DNA from: Candidatus Pelagibacter sp.
GTDB lineage: Bacteria > Pseudomonadota > Alphaproteobacteria > Pelagibacterales > Pelagibacteraceae
DNA length: 64,000 nt
Direction: 5' to 3'
Assembly: GCA_028095445.1 (NCBI GenBank)
Contig: JAOHCJ010000001.1
Location: 1 to 64,000, forward strand
Made by a program: the position numbers and the translations under genes
Notes under the pieces: model-generated
What the model was told of the DNA's origin: nothing
What the model saw: the letters and a program-made list of their open reading frames with translations, nothing else
The model's database searches: none
Shown here: positions 60,870-64,000 of the stretch, in pieces
Numbering within the stretch: the stretch's first letter is position 1
How the letters are laid out: every line of letters starts with the position of its first letter

Positions 60870-61458
60870 TATAAATTTTTACCAATTCTTCAATTTTCTT
60901 TTCAGCATCTTTTATTGATTTTTCATAATCTAAGGCCATTTGATCAGCAGCAATTATATCAATTTTTTTAATTCCAAAAAAATTTAGAACATGAATTAAC
61001 CATGGTGTCAAAAAATCATCTTTACTATTAATTTTTGTCCCACCTGAAGTTATAACAAGATAAACCTGTTTATCTTTTAACAACCCTACTCTACTCCCAT
61101 CTTCATTGTATTTGAATGTTTCTTTAACTCTAGCAGCTAAGTCCGACCATGCTTTTAAAGTTGCTGGTGGTCCAAAGTTATAAATAGGAACTGAGATAAT
61201 TATTACATCACTTTCTTTTAGTTCCATAACAAGCTTATCTGATAGCTCAAACATTTTTTTATGTTGTACTGTTTGTTCATTTTGTGGAATTTTCATTCCA
61301 GACTCTGTTAGGCCTGATACAAAAAGCATTTCATCATCAAGATCTCTATAAACTAGCTTATCTTCTGATTTTTTAATTTTTTCTAATAATTTTTTGGCTA
61401 AAGCCCTTGAGGTTGAACCTTTTTTTCTAGCACTAGAGTCAATTTGATAAATTTTCAT
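60856..61458 (-). CDS. azoR: FMN-dependent NADH-azoreductase/quinone reductase
   Basis: 200 residues of the flavodoxin-like NAD(P)H quinone reductase fold. IYQIDSSARKKGSTSRALAKKLLE for the FMN phosphate loop, SVPIYNFGPPATLKAWSDLAARVKETF, and ITSGGTK are hallmarks of AzoR. It reduces quinones and azo compounds by two electrons. It overlaps the TPR gene by 14 bp and follows CcdA by 9 bp. Confidence 0.9.
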   Translation of the reverse strand: MKIYQIDSSARKKGSTSRALAKKLLEKIKKSEDKLVYRDLDDEMLFVSGLTESGMKIPQNEQTVQHKKMFELSDKLVMELKESDVIIISVPIYNFGPPATLKAWSDLAARVKETFKYNEDGSRVGLLKDKQVYLVITSGGTKINSKDDFLTPWLIHVLNFFGIKKIDIIAADQMALDYEKSIKDAEKKIEELVKIYNEKV

Positions 61459-61467
61459 TAATAATAA

Positions 61468-62175
61468 TTATCCAAAATTTTGTAAAAATGGAAGTATATT
61501 TAAAATATAGTATCCAAGAATTTGTAATTGGTTTGTTAAAATTAAAATTCCAGTTATTAAAAGTATAAATCCACCTATTTTTGAGACTAAATTGATATTT
61601 TTCTTAAAGTTTTTAGAAAATAGTAAAAATTTTTGAATTAAATAACCAGATAAAACAAATGGTATTGCTAGACCTAAAGAATAAAAACCTAATAAAATTA
61701 CTGCTCTTAATATTGTTTCTTCAGTTGATGCAAGAGCAAGAATTGAACCTAAAATTGGTCCTATACATGGAGTCCAACCAAATCCAAAAGCCATACCAAC
61801 TACAAAAGAAAACCAACTATTGTTATTTTTTTTTGTATAAATTTTTTTTTCAAAATTTAGAAAACTAATATTTAGAATTCCGAGTAATTGTAATGAAAAT
61901 ATTATGATGATTAAACCAGCCACTATTCTTAACGTTTCTGAGTTTTGTAAAAGAACCTGGCCTAAGTATGATGCTGCTGCTCCAAAAATAATAAAAACAA
62001 AAGAAAATCCTAACGTGAATAGTATTAATGGTATTAAGTTTATTTTTTTCTTTTCTAATAACTCATTTAAAGATGCCCCCGAAATAAAAGATATATAGCC
62101 TGGTATTAAAGGTAAAACACAGGGAGATAAAAAACTAATTAAACCTGCTCCAAATGCAATTGATAATTCAAACAT
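61468..62175 (-). CDS. ccdA: CcdA-like thiol-disulfide transport protein
   Basis: 235 residues, six TM segments. GLISFLSPCVLPLIPGYISFISG holds the first conserved Pro-Cys pair and GFGWTPCIGPILGSILALA the second; both cysteines of the DsbD/CcdA family are present. It carries reducing power across the membrane for cytochrome c maturation or periplasmic thioredoxins, such as the one at 26.5 kb. Confidence 0.94.
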   Translation of the reverse strand: MFELSIAFGAGLISFLSPCVLPLIPGYISFISGASLNELLEKKKINLIPLILFTLGFSFVFIIFGAAASYLGQVLLQNSETLRIVAGLIIIIFSLQLLGILNISFLNFEKKIYTKKNNNSWFSFVVGMAFGFGWTPCIGPILGSILALASTEETILRAVILLGFYSLGLAIPFVLSGYLIQKFLLFSKNFKKNINLVSKIGGFILLITGILILTNQLQILGYYILNILPFLQNFG

Positions 62176-62179
62176 ATTA

Positions 62180-63022
62180 TTATTCAGCTACTACTTTTAT
62201 AGTTTGAGTGCCTAGATTATCTACAGATAATTCCATGTTATCACCATCTTTAAGAAATACAGGTGGGCTCATTCCCAGACCAACGCCAGGAGGTGTACCA
62301 GTTGTAACAATATCTCCAGGCATTAATGTAATAAAACTACTAATATGAGCAACTAGAAAATTAAAATCAAATATCATCTGATTTGTATTTCCTGTTTGAT
62401 GCCTATTGCCATTAACATCTAGTGATAAATTAATATTTTCAAGATTTTTTATTTCTTCTTTGGTAACTAGATATGGACCTAATGGTCCAAAAGTATCACC
62501 TGATTTTCCTTTAACCCATTGTCCACCCATATTTTTTTGCCAATCACGTTCACTGATATCGTTACAAATGCAATATCCAAAAATATAATCTTGAGCATCT
62601 TTTTCTTTAACTCTTTTAGCTTTTTTTCCTATTACAAATGCAATCTCAACTTCGTGATCTAATTTTTTTGAACTTTTTGGTATAACAACATTGTCATTGG
62701 GTCCCACAATGCAATGTACTGATTTATTAAAAAGAACAGGATTTTTTGGAGTCTCAGCACCAGTTTCTTTTGCATGCTCTGTATAGTTTAGACCTATTGC
62801 AAAAAAATTCCCTGGTTTTGTAACACAAGATCCTATTCTACTGTTTTGATCTATTTCTTCTAGATTTTCTAAATCAATTTTTTTTAATATATCAAGTGTT
62901 TCAAAATTAATTGTTACTGGATTTAAATCTTTTATATGAGGTGAAAGATTTCTAAATTTTCCTTTTTTATCAATAGCTGCTGGAATTTCTTTGCCAACAT
63001 CTCCCACTCTTAATAATTTCAC
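62180..63022 (-). CDS. Fumarylacetoacetate hydrolase family protein
   Basis: 280 residues. GLNYTEHAKETG, the metal ligands in LDHEVEIAFVIGKKAK (ExE), and TGTPPGVGLGMSPPVFLKDGD are diagnostic of the FAH C-terminal family that includes acylpyruvase and 2-hydroxyhepta-diene-dioate isomerase. It lies 4 bp after the aldehyde dehydrogenase gene. It may finish a short catabolic route with that enzyme. Confidence 0.92.
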   Translation of the reverse strand: MKLLRVGDVGKEIPAAIDKKGKFRNLSPHIKDLNPVTINFETLDILKKIDLENLEEIDQNSRIGSCVTKPGNFFAIGLNYTEHAKETGAETPKNPVLFNKSVHCIVGPNDNVVIPKSSKKLDHEVEIAFVIGKKAKRVKEKDAQDYIFGYCICNDISERDWQKNMGGQWVKGKSGDTFGPLGPYLVTKEEIKNLENINLSLDVNGNRHQTGNTNQMIFDFNFLVAHISSFITLMPGDIVTTGTPPGVGLGMSPPVFLKDGDNMELSVDNLGTQTIKVVAE

Positions 63023-63026
63023 TTAA

Positions 63027-64000
63027 TTAACCTTTGATCCCCATGTGTGTGTATTTTACATTTAGGTAATCTTTGATTGCCATTGATCCACCTTCTCTTC
63101 CATATCCACTTTGTTTAATTCCACCAAATGGAGCTTCTGCAATTGCAACAACTCCTGTATTAACAGCAACAGACCCTGTTTCTAATTGTTCTGACGCCAA
63201 GTGGGCTGTTTCCATTGAATTAGTACAAACATAACTACATAATCCTAACTCGTGATTATTTGCTCTTTCAATTACTTCTTCAAAAGATTTAAAAGATAAC
63301 ATTGGTACTAGTGGTCCAAATGGTTCTTGTTTCATAATAGTATAATCATCTTTTACATTATCAAATATTGTTGGCTCATAAAAAAACCCTTTGTTAAAAT
63401 CAGCTGGTCTTTTGCCACCTAATAAAACTTTAGCACCTTCTTGTTTAGTTTTTTCAACTAACTCTTCAATCTCGTCTAATCTTTTTTTAGTTGTTAAAGG
63501 ACCTAATTGAGTGTCTGGGTCCATCCCATTCCCAATTTTTAATTTTTTTGTTTTTTCTATAAATAAGTTTACAAACTCATCTTTTTTAGACTCTTGAATA
63601 TAAAATCTATTAGGAGATATGCATACTTGGCCATTGTTTCTAAATTTTGCAGCTATTGCCATGTCGGCTGCTTTTTTTATATCAGCATCATCAAAAACGA
63701 TAAATGGGGAGTGACCTGATAATTCCATTGTTACTCTTTGAACTTTATCAGCAGCTTGTTTTAATATTAATTTTCCTACTCTTGAAGATCCTGTAATTGA
63801 AATCTTTTTTACAATATCTGAGTCGATTAATTGTGATGCTATGCTTGGTGGATCACCAGATAATAAGTTTACCACACCTGCTGGTACTCCACATTCTCTG
63901 CAGATGTCAACCATCTCCATTACAACACCTGGCGTGATTACATCTGGTTTAATAATAACAGAACACCCAGCTGCAAGCGCGGTTGAAATTTTTCTAGCAG
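63027..64000 (-). CDS. Aldehyde dehydrogenase (succinate-semialdehyde type), 5' end outside window
   Basis: The frame continues to the right edge (residues ARKISTALAAGCSVIIKPD at 63920-64000), so the start is missing; 324 residues are visible. ITGSSRVGKLI, the catalytic Glu in MELSGHSPFIVFDDAD (usual form ELGG has a Ser here), the catalytic Cys in NNGQVCISPNRFYI, and EAPFGGIKQSGYGREGG identify the NAD(P)-dependent family, of GabD type. Forms an operon with the FAH-family gene 4 bp downstream. Substrate not fixed. Confidence 0.92.
   Translation of the reverse strand, partial: ARKISTALAAGCSVIIKPDVITPGVVMEMVDICRECGVPAGVVNLLSGDPPSIASQLIDSDIVKKISITGSSRVGKLILKQAADKVQRVTMELSGHSPFIVFDDADIKKAADMAIAAKFRNNGQVCISPNRFYIQESKKDEFVNLFIEKTKKLKIGNGMDPDTQLGPLTTKKRLDEIEELVEKTKQEGAKVLLGGKRPADFNKGFFYEPTIFDNVKDDYTIMKQEPFGPLVPMLSFKSFEEVIERANNHELGLCSYVCTNSMETAHLASEQLETGSVAVNTGVVAIAEAPFGGIKQSGYGREGGSMAIKDYLNVKYTHMGIKG

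Noticed and set aside
1..64000. tRNA, rRNA, CRISPR array, insertion sequence or prophage
   Set aside because: I scanned for T-arm signatures, regularly spaced repeats, transposase or integrase motifs and found none convincing.

Overview
The window looks like a stretch of a SAR11 (Candidatus Pelagibacter-type) alphaproteobacterial chromosome. The evidence is very low G+C (roughly 30% by eye), gaps of a few bases between genes, many stop/start overlaps, and a gene set typical of the group: an aprM-aprB-aprA set, glycine betaine and taurine-type ABC transporters, an isocitrate lyase shunt, ammonium and ferric-iron uptake, and many tiny ORFs. I see no rRNA, tRNA, CRISPR, insertion sequence, integrase or prophage. 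This assignment is recognition from protein content, not a database result.

Layout. 1-3.2 kb: end of an M23 peptidase, a methyltransferase-like protein, a hydratase-like protein and a metal-site-less M24 (creatinase/ectoine hydrolase-like) protein. 3.3-6.8 kb: APS reductase-like aprBA with its membrane subunit. 6.9-12.2 kb: p-aminobenzoate operon pabB-pabA-pabC-HIT, then an MFS transporter and a PLP C-S lyase/transsulfuration enzyme. 12.3-18.8 kb: small-protein-rich housekeeping block (27-aa basic protein, mnmA, DUF3553-cysQ-45 aa, recX, ABA4-like, HCCA isomerase, rhodanese, glycosyltransferase, lipoprotein), closed by a near-perfect hairpin terminator. 18.9-25.7 kb: amt, HU, rseP, an ABC exporter and a sodium/solute symporter. 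25.8-32.6 kb: persulfide-dioxygenase-like enzyme, azlCD, and a ferric iron importer split around a peroxiredoxin and a Cys-motif microprotein, with a Fur-box-like palindrome. 32.7-35.7 kb: isocitrate lyase preceded by a 53-aa ORF and divergent from a RamB/ScfR-like regulator, with repeated TTGTAAA/TTTACAA sites between. 36.5-47.2 kb: a sulfonate catabolism neighbourhood (ald, taurine-pyruvate-type aminotransferase, tauABC, then sulfolactate-dehydrogenase-like, phosphate acetyltransferase and HpsN-like genes). 47.2-54 kb: secreted MsrB, LysE exporter, glycine betaine ABC importer, VOC protein, cysE-cysK. 54-57.7 kb: small unknown proteins, an SMR-like protein missing its essential Glu, DUF2798, and an orphan promoter with a perfect Shine-Dalgarno and an 8-codon ORF. 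57.9-64 kb: DUF952, DUF924, IMPase-like, 2OG oxygenase/TPR pair, azoreductase, CcdA, FAH hydrolase and an aldehyde dehydrogenase cut by the window edge.

How the parts fit. Taurine would enter by TauABC, lose its amino group to pyruvate (Tpa, with Ald recycling alanine), and give sulfoacetaldehyde. DHPS/sulfolactate oxidation by the HpsN- and ComC/SlcD-like enzymes would feed sulfopyruvate. Pta converts acetyl phosphate to acetyl-CoA. The desulfonating enzyme Xsc and sulfopyruvate decarboxylase are not in this window. Sulfite released could be oxidised by AprBA-AprM. Acetyl-CoA could be assimilated through isocitrate lyase under the adjacent RamB/ScfR-like regulator. The most striking unexplained items are the ~440-residue N-terminal addition on TauC, the Glu-less SMR protein, the 57.7-kb orphan structured transcript, and a set of previously easy-to-miss microproteins (27, 41, 45, 53, 56 and 61 aa).
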